Positions 43,106-56,238 of a stretch of 64,000 bases of DNA are shown piece after piece. How positions within the stretch are numbered: the stretch's first letter is position 1; every line of letters begins with the position of its first letter. Below the pieces are notes generated by a model. It saw only the letters and a program-made list of their open reading frames with translations, ran no database searches and was not told the DNA's origin. This stretch comes from Burkholderiales bacterium PBB3 (GTDB taxonomy: Bacteria > Pseudomonadota > Gammaproteobacteria > Burkholderiales > Burkholderiaceae_C): the NCBI GenBank assembly GCA_002256115.1, contig NKIK01000005.1:1-64000 (forward strand), written 5' to 3'. The position numbers and the translations under genes were made by a program.

Positions 43106-44542
43106 CTAGCGGGGCACGATAAATACAGACTTCTCTGCCACTTGGGCAGCAGCGTTCTGTAAGCCAATATGAAACTCAATGGGGTGAGAACCCGCTGGCG
43201 CAACCTCGTAAGGTGCGCGCACCGTGACTGCAATCCAGCGCGACTGGGTGGACTCGATCAAAACATTCTCAGTGGGCTCCATAGTCAAGCCTGGCAAGCC
43301 CGACACGGCAATATGGAACTGTTGATCCGACTCTGTGGCATTCATGATCTGCAAGCGGTAGACGTTTTCAATTTTTCCGCCCGACACAATGCGTGCCAAC
43401 GAACCCCGGTCACGCACCACATCCACTTTAAAGGGTGTGCGGGTTGCCAAACTCAGCAGCATGGCCAACACCACCACACCCAAGATCGCCGTGTAAATCA
43501 GCACCCGGGGGCGCAACACATGGCGCAGCGTTTGGGCCTGCGTCCAGTTCTGGGCAACGGCATTTTGGGTGGAATATTTCACCAGCCCGCGGGCATAGCC
43601 CATCTTGTCCATCACGGTGTCGCATACGTCGGCGCAAGCACCGCAGCCTATGCACTCGTATTGCAAGCCATCACGAATATCAATGCCCGTGGGGCAGACC
43701 TGCACACACAAGCTGCAATTCACACAGGCACCCAAGTTGAGACTCGCCGGATCAGATTTGCGAGAACGCGCCCCGCGCGGCTCGCCGCGCGCTTCGTCGT
43801 AGGTCACGATGAGGGTGTCGTTGTCAAACATCGCGCTCTGAAAGCGCGCATACGGGCACATGTGAATGCACACCTGCTCACGCATAAAGCCCGCATTGCC
43901 ATAGGTCGCAAAGCCGTAAAACAGGGTCCAAAAGACTTCCCACGAGCCCATATTGAGCTGCACCACCTCACGGCCCAGGGTATGTATGGGCGTGAAGTAC
44001 CCCACAAAGGTAAAGCCCGTCCACAGCGCTACAGCCAGCCACAAAAAATGCTTGGCCGTTTTGCGGCTGAACTTGTCCCAACCCATGGGGCCCGCGTCGC
44101 GGCGCATGCGTGCCGTGCGATCGCCTTCGGTGCGTTTCTCCAGCCACAAGAATATTTCGGTATACACCGTCTGCGGGCAGGCATAGCCGCACCATAAGCG
44201 CCCCGCTACTGCGGTAAACAGAAACAAGGCCAGCGCAGAAATGACCAGCAAACCAGTCAAATAAATGAAGTCCTGCGGGTACAAGACCAGGCCAAAAATG
44301 TAGAAGCGCCGCGCGCCCAAATCAAACAGCACCGCCTGGCGTTGCCCCCACTCCAGCCACGGCAAACCATAAAACACCAGCTGCGTCAGAAACACCATGC
44401 CCCAGCGCCAATTGGTGAACACACCCGACACGCTGCGCGGATAAATCTTCTTGTGGGCTTCGTACAGCGACACCATTTCCGCATCGGCACCCACCGGCGG
44501 CGCAATAGGCCCCCGGTCGGGGGACACCGCTATCGGGATCAC
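43106..44542 (-). CDS. ccoG: Cytochrome cbb3 oxidase accessory protein CcoG (FixG)
   Basis: 478 residues. Five hydrophobic helices in the first half (e.g. FFYIFGLVLYPQDFIYLTGL-type segments, HFLWLAVALWTGFTFVGYF), then two [4Fe-4S] motifs (CVNCSLCVQVCP and CIGCGACADVC), and a C-terminal IgC-like domain. CcoG reduces Cu(II) for the oxidase. The GTG start at 44542 is 28 bases from ccoP; an internal ATG at residue 23 is an alternative. Confidence 0.93.
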   Translation of the reverse strand: MIPIAVSPDRGPIAPPVGADAEMVSLYEAHKKIYPRSVSGVFTNWRWGMVFLTQLVFYGLPWLEWGQRQAVLFDLGARRFYIFGLVLYPQDFIYLTGLLVISALALFLFTAVAGRLWCGYACPQTVYTEIFLWLEKRTEGDRTARMRRDAGPMGWDKFSRKTAKHFLWLAVALWTGFTFVGYFTPIHTLGREVVQLNMGSWEVFWTLFYGFATYGNAGFMREQVCIHMCPYARFQSAMFDNDTLIVTYDEARGEPRGARSRKSDPASLNLGACVNCSLCVQVCPTGIDIRDGLQYECIGCGACADVCDTVMDKMGYARGLVKYSTQNAVAQNWTQAQTLRHVLRPRVLIYTAILGVVVLAMLLSLATRTPFKVDVVRDRGSLARIVSGGKIENVYRLQIMNATESDQQFHIAVSGLPGLTMEPTENVLIESTQSRWIAVTVRAPYEVAPAGSHPIEFHIGLQNAAAQVAEKSVFIVPR

Positions 44543-44570
44543 TGTGGAGCGTCGCGTAGAAATAGAAGCC

Positions 44571-45482
44571 TCACTTCGCCGCGACGTGGTTGGACAAGCC
44601 CCAGACGTACGACGCCAATACTTTGATTTGCCCTTCGGTCAATTTCTCGCCCTGGGCGGGCATCTGGTTGACCTTGCCGTTATTGACCATCGCAACAATA
44701 GCCGCTTCGCCATAGCCATGCAGCCAGATGTCATCGGTCAAATTAGGGGCACCCAGCGCCTGGTTCCCCTTGCCGTCCATACCGTGGCAGGCCGCACAGG
44801 CCGTGAACTTGGATTTACCCAAATTGGCCCGCAAAGAGTCGTGCGGACTGTCCGACAAACTGAGCACATAGTGGGCCAGGTTTTTCACATCATCGGCCGT
44901 GCCCACTGCAGCGGCCATGGGTGGCATTTGCCCCAAGCGGCCTTGGGTCAGGGTCTCGGTGATTTTGTCGGGCGTACCGCCGTGCAACCAGTCGCCATCG
45001 GTCAAATTGGGGAAACCCTTGGAGCCGCGCGCATCCGACCCATGGCACTGCGAACAGTTGTTCATGAACAGGCGCTCGCCAATGGCCTTGGCTTGGGGAT
45101 CACGCGACATGTCCTCAGGCGACATGGCTGCAAACCTGGCATACAGGGGCGCGACAGCCGCATTGCCCTTGTCCACTTCTTTCTGGTACTCGCCAATCTG
45201 CGTCCAGCCCAGTTGCCCGGCAGAACTCCCCAAACCGGGGTACAGCGCCAGATAGACCAAGGCAAACACGATGGTGATGACAAACAGCCAGACCCACCAG
45301 CGCGGCAACGGGTTGTTCATCTCCCGCAAGTCTCCGTCCCACACGTGGCCGGTGGTGTTGTCATGCGCCGTCATGGCCCGGGCTTTGCCACTGAACCACA
45401 ATAACAGTCCGCAGGCCAGGATGCTCAGGATCGTGACGCTGGCAATGAAGATGGACCAAAACCCGCTTGTAAAGTCGCTCAT
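44571..45482 (-). CDS. ccoP: Cytochrome cbb3 oxidase subunit III (dihaem c)
   Basis: 303 residues. An N-terminal helix and a second helix (WVWLFVITIVFALVYLALYPG) anchor two cytochrome c domains with CSQCHGS and CAACHGMDG haem-binding motifs. Ligand Met residues are plausible in GQMPPMAA and NQMPAQG. It passes electrons from bc1/cyt c to CcoO and N. Followed by ccoG in the same direction; 19 bases after ccoQ. Confidence 0.94.
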   Translation of the reverse strand: MSDFTSGFWSIFIASVTILSILACGLLLWFSGKARAMTAHDNTTGHVWDGDLREMNNPLPRWWVWLFVITIVFALVYLALYPGLGSSAGQLGWTQIGEYQKEVDKGNAAVAPLYARFAAMSPEDMSRDPQAKAIGERLFMNNCSQCHGSDARGSKGFPNLTDGDWLHGGTPDKITETLTQGRLGQMPPMAAAVGTADDVKNLAHYVLSLSDSPHDSLRANLGKSKFTACAACHGMDGKGNQALGAPNLTDDIWLHGYGEAAIVAMVNNGKVNQMPAQGEKLTEGQIKVLASYVWGLSNHVAAK

Positions 45483-45501
45483 ATCGGTTCCTTATGGGTA
45501 C

Positions 45502-45639
45502 TCAGTCCTGCTCAAAAGGCAGGTTGGCCGCTTCGGAAAAATCGGTGGAGCGGTGCTTGGACCAGGCCCACCCCGCAATGCACAGAAAGGTCAAAAAACT
45601 GACCACCGTAGCGACAGACCGCAAACTAATGACATCCAT
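45502..45639 (-). CDS. ccoQ: Cytochrome cbb3 oxidase subunit CcoQ
   Basis: 45 residues, start ATG 45639, stop 45502. MDVISLRSVATVVSFLTFLC then a helix ending GWAWSKHRS, the usual short single-helix CcoQ with a following acidic tail (FSEAANLPFEQD). It stabilises the oxidase complex. Between ccoO and ccoP, in order. Confidence 0.9.
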   Translation of the reverse strand: MDVISLRSVATVVSFLTFLCIAGWAWSKHRSTDFSEAANLPFEQD

Positions 45640-45656
45640 GTGATGCTCCAGAGGGT

Positions 45657-46295
45657 TTATTTAAGCGCCAGCCCGAGCACCTGCAAGTAGGCAATCGTGG
45701 CGTCCAGTTCGGTTTTGCCTTTGACTTCCTCCGCCGCCGCCGCAATTTGCGCATCGGTGTAGGGCACGCCAACACGGCGCAGTGCAGTCATGTGGGTTGG
45801 CATCGCGGCAGCGTCCACCAGCGTCTTTTCCAGCCAGGGGTAGGCCGGCATGTTGGACTCAGGCACCAAGTCGCGCGGATTCGTCAGGTGAATGCGGTGC
45901 CAGTCATCGCTGTACTTGGCGCCCACACGGGCCAGGTCAGGCCCGGTGCGCTTGCTACCCCACTGGAAAGGGTGGTCGTATACGGATTCACCCGCCACCG
46001 AATAGTGGCCATAGCGCAAAGTCTCGGCCCGGAAGGGGCGGATCATTTGCGAATGACAACCGTAGCAGCCTTCGCGAACATACACATCCCGCCCCGCCAA
46101 TTGCAGCGCGGTATACGGCTGAATGCCCTTGATGGGTTCCGTGGTGGATTTCTGAAAAAACAGCGGCACGATCTCTACCGCGCCGCCGACCAGCAGCACC
46201 AGCAGGATCAGCACAATCATCAGGAAGTTATTCGTCTCAATCTTTTCATGAGACAGCTTGGAGTTTGCGTTGTTGTTGGATGCGTTATTAGCCAT
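45657..46295 (-). CDS. ccoO: Cytochrome cbb3 oxidase subunit II (mono-haem c)
   Basis: 212 residues from ATG 46295, preceded by AAGGAG at good spacing; the longer frame overlaps ccoN and is not preferred. Single N-terminal helix ([20 protein letters not shown]), haem c motif CYGCHSQ and axial Met in SNMPAYPWL. Transfers electrons from CcoP to CcoN. Sits 10 bases after ccoN. Confidence 0.94.
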   Translation of the reverse strand: MANNASNNNANSKLSHEKIETNNFLMIVLILLVLLVGGAVEIVPLFFQKSTTEPIKGIQPYTALQLAGRDVYVREGCYGCHSQMIRPFRAETLRYGHYSVAGESVYDHPFQWGSKRTGPDLARVGAKYSDDWHRIHLTNPRDLVPESNMPAYPWLEKTLVDAAAMPTHMTALRRVGVPYTDAQIAAAAEEVKGKTELDATIAYLQVLGLALK

Positions 46296-46305
46296 GTTCA
46301 ACTCC

Positions 46306-47742
46306 TTAAGCGTGGGCCGCAGCGGTGGGAATCTCGACGACGTAGGCACGTCCTTGGGCCACGGTTTTGGTAACGTTCCACAACATCACGACCATGCCAC
46401 CCAAGTACAGCAATCCACCCAGCAAGCGCAACACATAGAAGGGATACGTGGCCTTCACAGACTCAACGAAGGTGTAGGTCAGCGTGCCATCGGGATTGAT
46501 GGCGCGCCACATCAGGCCCTGCATCACACCGGCAATCCACATGGCCGCGATGTAGATCACGATGCCGATGGTGGCGGTCCAGAAATGAACCTCAATAGCC
46601 TTGACGCTGTACATCTGCTTTTGGCCATAGAGCCGTGGAATCAGGTAGTACATCGATCCCATGGTCACCAAGCCCACCCAGCCCAAAGCACCCGAGTGCA
46701 CGTGGCCTACCGTCCAGTCGGTGTAGTGACTCAAGGCGTTCACGGTCTTGATAGACATCATGGGTCCCTCAAAAGTAGACATACCGTAGAACGACAGGGA
46801 CACAATCAGGAAACGCAGGATGGGGTCATCGCGCAACTTGTGCCATGCGCCACTCAGGGTCATGATGCCGTTGATCATGCCGCCCCAGCTGGGTGCCAAC
46901 AGGATGAGCGAGAAGACCATACCGACCGACTGCGTCCAGTCCGGCAGGGCGGTGTAGTGCAAGTGGTGCGGGCCCGCCCACATGTAGGTGAAGATCAGCG
47001 CCCAAAAGTGGACGATGGACAGGCGGTAGGAATAGATGGGCCGCTCGGCCTGCTTGGGGATGAAGTAATACATCATGCCCAGGAAGCCCGCGGTGAGAAA
47101 GAAGCCCACCGCGTTGTGACCGTACCACCACTGCACCATGGCATCTTGCACGCCGGCATAGGCCGAGTAGCTCTTCATCCAGCCTGCGGGGATGGCCGCG
47201 CTGTTGACCAGATGCAGAATGGCTACCGCCAGAATGAAGGCACCAAAGAACCAGTTGGCCACATAGATATGCTTGACCTTGCGGGTACCTATGGTGCCGA
47301 AGAACACAATGGCGAACGACACCCAGACCAGCGTGATCAGGATGTCAATCGGCCATTCCAGCTCGGCGTATTCCTTACCCTGGGTGTAGCCCAAAGGCAG
47401 CGATACCGCCGCAGCCACGATCACCAGTTGCCAACCCCAAAAAGTGAACGCCGCCAGCTTTTCGCCAAACAAACTCACTTGGCAGGTGCGCTGGGCCACG
47501 TAATAGGCAGAGGCAAACAGGCCGCAGCCACCAAAGGCAAAGATGACCGCATTCGTGTGCAGAGGCCGCAAACGCCCGTAGCTGAGCCACGGTATTCCAA
47601 AATTGAGTTCTGGCCATGCCAGTTGGGCGGCAATGATCACGCCCACCAGCATGCCCACTACCCCCCAAACCACCGTCATGATGGCGAACTGGCGGACAAC
47701 GGTGTCGTTGTAGATGTCCGCCGATTGATTTGGAAATGCCAT
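46306..47742 (-). CDS. ccoN: Cytochrome cbb3 oxidase subunit I
   Basis: 478 residues, twelve-helix haem-copper oxidase core. Visible ligands: [11 protein letters not shown] (low-spin haem His), YGHNAVGFF (CuB His and the linked region), [19 protein letters not shown] (CuB pair HH), and [18 protein letters not shown] (haem b/b3 His). It reduces oxygen to water with high affinity in the inner membrane. First of the structural genes, with an FNR box 59 bases upstream. Confidence 0.97.
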   Translation of the reverse strand: MAFPNQSADIYNDTVVRQFAIMTVVWGVVGMLVGVIIAAQLAWPELNFGIPWLSYGRLRPLHTNAVIFAFGGCGLFASAYYVAQRTCQVSLFGEKLAAFTFWGWQLVIVAAAVSLPLGYTQGKEYAELEWPIDILITLVWVSFAIVFFGTIGTRKVKHIYVANWFFGAFILAVAILHLVNSAAIPAGWMKSYSAYAGVQDAMVQWWYGHNAVGFFLTAGFLGMMYYFIPKQAERPIYSYRLSIVHFWALIFTYMWAGPHHLHYTALPDWTQSVGMVFSLILLAPSWGGMINGIMTLSGAWHKLRDDPILRFLIVSLSFYGMSTFEGPMMSIKTVNALSHYTDWTVGHVHSGALGWVGLVTMGSMYYLIPRLYGQKQMYSVKAIEVHFWTATIGIVIYIAAMWIAGVMQGLMWRAINPDGTLTYTFVESVKATYPFYVLRLLGGLLYLGGMVVMLWNVTKTVAQGRAYVVEIPTAAAHA

Positions 47743-47800
47743 AGTTACCTCTTCTCAAATGGTCTGCAAACTAGTTTCTTCTGAACCGTCTCCCGCCGGT

Positions 47801-47814
47801 TTGACCAAGATCAA
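47801..47814. promoter_or_regulatory. FNR box upstream of ccoN
   Basis: TTGACCAAGATCAA differs from TTGAT-N4-ATCAA at one base. It starts 59 bases before the ccoN ATG, a suitable distance for activation. Confidence 0.82.
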
Positions 47815-47836
47815 ACCAAGCCCAGATACCCAAGAT

Positions 47837-47977
47837 TTATGCGGAATCTTTGAGTATTCTCTTGCCCTCGTCCTCAATATCTTCGAACTGCCCCCGGTCA
47901 ATCGCCCACCACAGCCCCCCAAGAATGAAAAAGACCAAAACAACCGACAGCGGGATGAGTAAGTAAAGGATGTCCAT
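47837..47977 (-). CDS. ccoS: Cytochrome oxidase maturation protein CcoS
   Basis: 46 residues, ATG at 47977. MDILYLLIPLSVVLVFFILG and then GLWWAIDRGQFEDIEDEG: the FWA(I/V)..GQ(F/Y)DDL-type signature of CcoS/FixS, which is needed for cofactor insertion. Its ATG shares a base with the TGA of the copper ATPase gene. Confidence 0.93.
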   Translation of the reverse strand: MDILYLLIPLSVVLVFFILGGLWWAIDRGQFEDIEDEGKRILKDSA

Positions 47978-50286
47978 CAGGCAGGTGCCTCCAGAGGTTC
48001 GGGCCATGCCAGGCGCATGGCATTAAGCACCACCAACAAAGAGCTGGCCGCCATGCCCAAGCCCGCCAGCCAGGCGGGCAAATAGCCAGCCACCGCCAGC
48101 GGCACACATGCTGCGTTATACGCCACGGCCCACCACAAGTTCTGGCGCACGACACGCAGGGTGCGCTGGGCACGCAATACGGTGCCTGCCACCAGAGTCA
48201 AGTCGTCACCCAGGATCACAAAATCGGCCCGAGCCTGGGCCAGTGGCACAGCCTTGCCAAAGGCGATGGAAACATCGGCCCCCGCCAGCACCGGCCCATC
48301 GTTAAGCCCATCCCCGACCATGGCGACGACCTGGCCCGAAGCCTGCAAGGCTTTGAGAAACTCCAGCTTGTCTTGTGGAGAGCAGGCACCACGCACCTGC
48401 ACAATCCCCGCCCGGCGCGCTACGTCGGTGGCCGCCAATACGCTATCGCCAGAGAGCATGTGCACGGCCAAGCCTTGGGCTTGCAACATGGTCACCGCCC
48501 CGGCGGCTTGGGGCCGCAGACATTCCTCCAAATCAAAGGTCGCCACCCAGCCCTGGGCGTCCGCCAAAAAGACTTGGGATGGCAAAACTGCAGAGGCAGG
48601 CACGCCGCAGAATGCCGCCGAACCCAGCCGCAGTTGCAGCATTGCGCCACCCGGCCCACTGCACACCACCTCGCCCTGCACGCCCTGCCCTGGCAACTCG
48701 GTGGCCGTTGCGCAAGACCAGCTTGGATCAGCCGCCGCGCCGTGTGGACTGCGGGCTTGCACCAGTGCCCGCGACACCGGATGCAATGAATGCTGGGCCA
48801 AGGCCTGGGCCATCTGCAAGACATCACCGGCACTCAGCCCCCCCAGGGCAGTGGTTTGACCCAGCACCATGGCATCGCTGGTGAGCGTGCCGGTTTTGTC
48901 AAACACCACCGTGGTGACCCCGGCCAGAGTCTCCAAGGCCTGCAGGCGGCGGACCAACACACCGGTTTTGGCCATGGCCCCCGCAGAAGCCAGCATGGCA
49001 GCCGGTGTGGCCAATGAGAGCGCGCACGGACAGGTCACGATCAGCACCGCAACCGCCACCATCAGTGCATGGCCGGGGTCGCGCTCCCACCACCACGCAC
49101 AGGCCAGCGCGGCAGCCACCAAGACGCCCACTAAAAACGGCTTGGCCAGACGGTCGGCTATTTGCGCGCTGTGCGGTTTGCTGGAAGCGGCACTGTCCAT
49201 CAGCGCCACGATCTGGGCAAAACGGGTGGATGTACCCACGCAGTCCACGCGCACGATGACCGTGCCGCTCAGGTTATGGCTTCCGCAGAGCACCGGCATG
49301 CCCGCCGCGCGGGCGATGGGGCGGGACTCGCCGGTCATCAAGGCTTCGTCCACGGATGTGGTGCCGACCGTGATCAAACCGTCCGCCGGAAATGTCTCGC
49401 CAGGGTGTACGCGCACCACATCCCCCACCGTGATACGCCGGGCCGCCACCCGCACAAAGCTGCCGTCAGCTAACTTGCGCTCCACGCTGTCGGGCAGGCG
49501 ATTCATCAGGGCCTCCAAAGCGCCCGCGGTTCTATCCCTCAGGCGCAGCTCCAGCCAGCGCCCGGTCAGCAAAAAGAAGACGAACATCGTCAGCGAATCG
49601 AAATACACCTCGCGGCCAAAAATGCCCTCGGGTGTAAAGGTGCCGACGGAACTGACTGCAAAGGTGATGGCAATGCCCAGCGCCACCGGCAGATCCATGC
49701 TGATACGACCCCGGCTCAGATCCCGCAGTGCGGCTTTGAAGAAAGGGCCGGAAGAAAACAGCATGACGGGTAAGGTCAGTACCCACGAAGCCCAGCGCAG
49801 CAAGCGCTCCATCTCAGCCGTCAGATCACCCGGCTGGGCGATGTAGGCCGGGTAGGCGTACATCATGACTTGCATCATGCACAGGCCTGCTACCAGCCAA
49901 CGCCACAGGGCTTGCCGTGTCTCCACACGCCGGTGTTCGCTGGCAAAAATATCGTTGGCTGGAAGCGCCCGGTAGCCCGCAGCGGCCACCGCGGCCAGCC
50001 AGACGGAAGGCAAGACCTGCGACTGGACCCACACCACCTTGGCCCGGTGGCTGGCGGAACTTACTTGCGCGCTGACAACGCCTGGGATTTGCAGCAAGGC
50101 ATCTTCCACCGTCAATGAGCACGCTGCACAGTGCATGCCTTCGATCACCACACTGGACTCCCACATCCCGTTGCGCCCCTCTAGCGCACGGCTGAACGCG
50201 CCCCACTCTTGCGGATCGTCCAATACCGCCAGCCCCTTGGCAAACGCCGGTGTCACAGAGAGAACCTGGGTCGGGGCCAGTTGCAT
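47977..50286 (-). CDS. ccoI: Copper-exporting P1B-type ATPase for cbb3 assembly
   Basis: 769 residues from ATG 50286; the longer frame crosses an FNR box and is rejected. N-terminal metal-binding domain with GMHCAACSL, transmembrane copper site CPC in VTCPCALSLATPAA, phospho-Asp in DKTGTLTSD, and MVGDGLNDGPVLAGADVS for ATP/Mg. FixI/CcoI type, loading copper for the oxidase. Eight helices predicted. Overlaps ccoS at its end. FNR box 37 bases upstream. Confidence 0.94.
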   Translation of the reverse strand: MQLAPTQVLSVTPAFAKGLAVLDDPQEWGAFSRALEGRNGMWESSVVIEGMHCAACSLTVEDALLQIPGVVSAQVSSASHRAKVVWVQSQVLPSVWLAAVAAAGYRALPANDIFASEHRRVETRQALWRWLVAGLCMMQVMMYAYPAYIAQPGDLTAEMERLLRWASWVLTLPVMLFSSGPFFKAALRDLSRGRISMDLPVALGIAITFAVSSVGTFTPEGIFGREVYFDSLTMFVFFLLTGRWLELRLRDRTAGALEALMNRLPDSVERKLADGSFVRVAARRITVGDVVRVHPGETFPADGLITVGTTSVDEALMTGESRPIARAAGMPVLCGSHNLSGTVIVRVDCVGTSTRFAQIVALMDSAASSKPHSAQIADRLAKPFLVGVLVAAALACAWWWERDPGHALMVAVAVLIVTCPCALSLATPAAMLASAGAMAKTGVLVRRLQALETLAGVTTVVFDKTGTLTSDAMVLGQTTALGGLSAGDVLQMAQALAQHSLHPVSRALVQARSPHGAAADPSWSCATATELPGQGVQGEVVCSGPGGAMLQLRLGSAAFCGVPASAVLPSQVFLADAQGWVATFDLEECLRPQAAGAVTMLQAQGLAVHMLSGDSVLAATDVARRAGIVQVRGACSPQDKLEFLKALQASGQVVAMVGDGLNDGPVLAGADVSIAFGKAVPLAQARADFVILGDDLTLVAGTVLRAQRTLRVVRQNLWWAVAYNAACVPLAVAGYLPAWLAGLGMAASSLLVVLNAMRLAWPEPLEAPA

Positions 50287-50322
50287 AGAAGCGCAGTTTC
50301 CTATGTGTTGGGGCACAGCTCC

Positions 50323-50336
50323 TTGATTTGCATCAA
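50323..50336. promoter_or_regulatory. FNR box upstream of ccoI
   Basis: TTGATTTGCATCAA, perfect FNR consensus, ending 37 bases before the ccoI ATG. Identical to the box before fnr. Confidence 0.88.
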
Positions 50337-50380
50337 GAAGCTCTGAAAGAGTGGCAACGGTGGCAATCCTCGGCCCACCC

Positions 50381-51433
50381 TCAAACGGCGTCGGCGTCTT
50401 CCTGGTAGCGCGCGCGTATTTCGAGCACCTCTTCCCAAGACTCCAGGAAAGCACGCACGCAATCGGGGTCGAAATGGGTGCCAGAGCCAGCGGTTAAAAA
50501 GTCGACGGCGGCTTCAATCTCCCAGGCTTTTTTGTAGGGCCGCTCAGAGGTCAGCGCGTCAAACACATCGGCCACGGCCACTATGCGGCTGAACAGCGGT
50601 ATCTCGGTACCCTTCAAACCCTGCGGGTAACCGCTGCCGTCCAACTTCTCGTGGTGGCCTCTGGCGATTTCGGCCCCGGCTTGCAAGACCTTGGACGAGC
50701 TGCCTTTGAGCAGCTCGTAGCCAAAGATGGCGTGCTGCTTCATGATTTCAAATTCCGCCGCATTGAGGCGAGCCGGTTTGAGCAAAATCGGATCGGCAAT
50801 GCCCACCTTGCCAATATCGTGCAGGGGCGCAGCCTCCAGCAAAAGCTCTTGCTGGTCCACACTCAAGCCCAATTTTTGGGCGATCAGGCGCGAGAAATGG
50901 GCCATGCGCAAAATATGTGCGCCGGTTTCTGGGTCGCGGTATTCCGCGGCCTTGCACAGGCGCAAAACGGTTTCACGTTCCCGCGCCAAAATCTCAGCCG
51001 TGGCTTTGCGCACTTCATCGGCCAACCAGCTTGCGCGGTTCACCAGCTGCTTGCGCGCCTCGCTCACGGTCAGCATGTTTTTGGTCCGGGCCAAAAACTC
51101 GACTTTGTCGACCGGCTTGATCAAAAAATCGTTGGCCCCCAGATCCAGTGCCCGGTAGCGCAGTTGCTTCTGGTCGTTGGCGGTAATCATCAAGATCGGT
51201 ACCGACTCACAGCCCGGTATCGCGCGAAAGCGGGTGATGAACTCCAGGCCGTCGATGTCGGGCATCATGTAATCGACGATCAACAAATCCAGCTCGTTCT
51301 GGCTGGCCCACTCCAGCCCTGCGGCTGAGCTGGCGAAGGTATGGCCTTCGCAGTGGTCGAGCTTTTTGACCAATGCGCCAAACAAAATCAAATTGATTTC
51401 GGTGTCGTCAACGATGAGCACATGTTGGGTCAC
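50381..51433 (-). CDS. Response regulator with HD-GYP phosphodiesterase domain
   Basis: 350 residues. Receiver about 1-125 (VLIVDDTEIN, phospho-Asp in LLIVDYMMPDIDG, Lys in FLIKPVDK). HD-GYP domain about 165-340: HILRMAHFSRLI, HDIGKVGI (catalytic HD), GHHEKLDGSGYPQGLKG (GYP) and ADVFDALTSERPYK. Predicted to hydrolyse cyclic di-GMP. GTG start, 6 bases after the hybrid kinase stop, so it is the output of that kinase. Confidence 0.93.
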   Translation of the reverse strand: MTQHVLIVDDTEINLILFGALVKKLDHCEGHTFASSAAGLEWASQNELDLLIVDYMMPDIDGLEFITRFRAIPGCESVPILMITANDQKQLRYRALDLGANDFLIKPVDKVEFLARTKNMLTVSEARKQLVNRASWLADEVRKATAEILARERETVLRLCKAAEYRDPETGAHILRMAHFSRLIAQKLGLSVDQQELLLEAAPLHDIGKVGIADPILLKPARLNAAEFEIMKQHAIFGYELLKGSSSKVLQAGAEIARGHHEKLDGSGYPQGLKGTEIPLFSRIVAVADVFDALTSERPYKKAWEIEAAVDFLTAGSGTHFDPDCVRAFLESWEEVLEIRARYQEDADAV

Positions 51434-51439
51434 GGGATA

Positions 51440-54988
<3,549 letters not shown>

Positions 54989-55019
54989 GCTGCGGTAGAG
55001 CCCAAACGGTGCAAAACCA

Positions 55020-56168
55020 TCAAAGTTTTTCCCCGATGTAAGTAATCGTCATGGTTTGGTTGTGTAGCTTGCATTCCACCGCGCGTGTGAAGGGGCTCAT
55101 CTCACCATACGAGTAAAAACCGGCCAGGGTTGCGCCCTTGCCAAAAACATCGGCCACGGCTTCCACCTCTTCCTCCACACGCCCGCCCATCACCAGCTTG
55201 CGCCCCACGCAACTGACCAACAGGGCCAAGCCTTGACCATCGCTCGCCTGCATCGCTTTGGCAGCCTCGGCCGCCGCCTCTGCACCGTCTACCAGTGCAT
55301 CGGTGCTGGCGTGCATCAGCTTCAGGTAGCCGTTGGGTTCAATGTCGCCAGCCAAGGTCAGGCTTCCGGCGGCCTCATCCACCCCCAAAATCGTGCGAAT
55401 CAAGCCCACTTCGGTGTGGTCCTCACCCAGCATGGCAAATGGAAACAAGAGCCCGGACGCTGGCACGTCCTTGGCGTGCTCACCCAGGTACTTTTTGTAA
55501 ACCTCTAGCGCAGACTCGCCATCGAGTTCATAGAGCACATTGTTGTCGCTGCGGGTGACCTTGCGCGCCGGGCCAAAGGGAGACCAGCCACCAAAAGAGC
55601 CATGGCAAAACTCCAGCGCATCGCCATACAAGCCGACACAGCACAGGCGGTCATCGCTCACGCCTTCGTTGTCCAAAACCCAGGTCTGCGCAAACGCGCC
55701 ACCATCACCGGCCAAGCCCCCGGTGACGGGGATCGCCGTTCCGATGACTTCCTTCATACCGGCCAGTACGGCACTGCCATTGATTTTGACGCCTTGCCCA
55801 AAGATCAGCACGGCACGCAAGCCCTCTGTGGGTAAGCCCGCTGCCAACCGCTGACCGGCAGCAAAGGAGTCTTCCATGCTGGACAAGACGGTGCTAAAGC
55901 GCTCGACCCTGGATTTTTCAAACTGCAGTGCGGTGACGACGAGGGTGCCATCTGCGACGCCGTGCTGGGAGATTTCACCGGCCGTAGAGCAACCGATGCG
56001 GTGGGCAGCCGGAAAAGCCTGGGCCAGCGCCGAGGCGGCACCGCGCAAATTCTCAACCGCACCAAACGCCAGCACCAGCTGGGGTACCAGCGGCTGCAAC
56101 GCTGCAAAGTCTGCAAAATCCACCAATTGGGCCTGTGCATGGCGCACCGTGATTTGACCAACTTTCAT
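55020..56168 (-). CDS. FIST signal-transduction sensor protein
   Basis: 382 residues with the FIST_N and FIST_C organisation: HRIGCSTAGEI (GCSTxGEI), GVADGTLVVTALQF, GLAGDGGAF (G-AGD), LDGESALEVYKKYLGE, and C-terminal GFYSYGEMSPF. FIST proteins sense small ligands such as amino acids and pass signals to kinases or cyclic-di-GMP enzymes. 31 bases upstream of the hybrid kinase, so it likely supplies its input. Confidence 0.92.
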   Translation of the reverse strand: MKVGQITVRHAQAQLVDFADFAALQPLVPQLVLAFGAVENLRGAASALAQAFPAAHRIGCSTAGEISQHGVADGTLVVTALQFEKSRVERFSTVLSSMEDSFAAGQRLAAGLPTEGLRAVLIFGQGVKINGSAVLAGMKEVIGTAIPVTGGLAGDGGAFAQTWVLDNEGVSDDRLCCVGLYGDALEFCHGSFGGWSPFGPARKVTRSDNNVLYELDGESALEVYKKYLGEHAKDVPASGLLFPFAMLGEDHTEVGLIRTILGVDEAAGSLTLAGDIEPNGYLKLMHASTDALVDGAEAAAEAAKAMQASDGQGLALLVSCVGRKLVMGGRVEEEVEAVADVFGKGATLAGFYSYGEMSPFTRAVECKLHNQTMTITYIGEKL

Positions 56169-56238
56169 GGCGTGCTCCTAGGCGGTGGTTATCAGCTGCA
56201 CCGCAGCTGGTGCTGCAAATAGTACCCCCTAAACCCGG

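Noticed and set aside
46258..47784. 508-codon plus-strand frame opposite ccoN
   Set aside because: Antisense of an unambiguous ccoN.
47743..47962. Alternative larger genes between ccoN and ccoI
   Set aside because: The 46-residue CcoS frame fits a known family and explains the region; longer frames have no resemblance.
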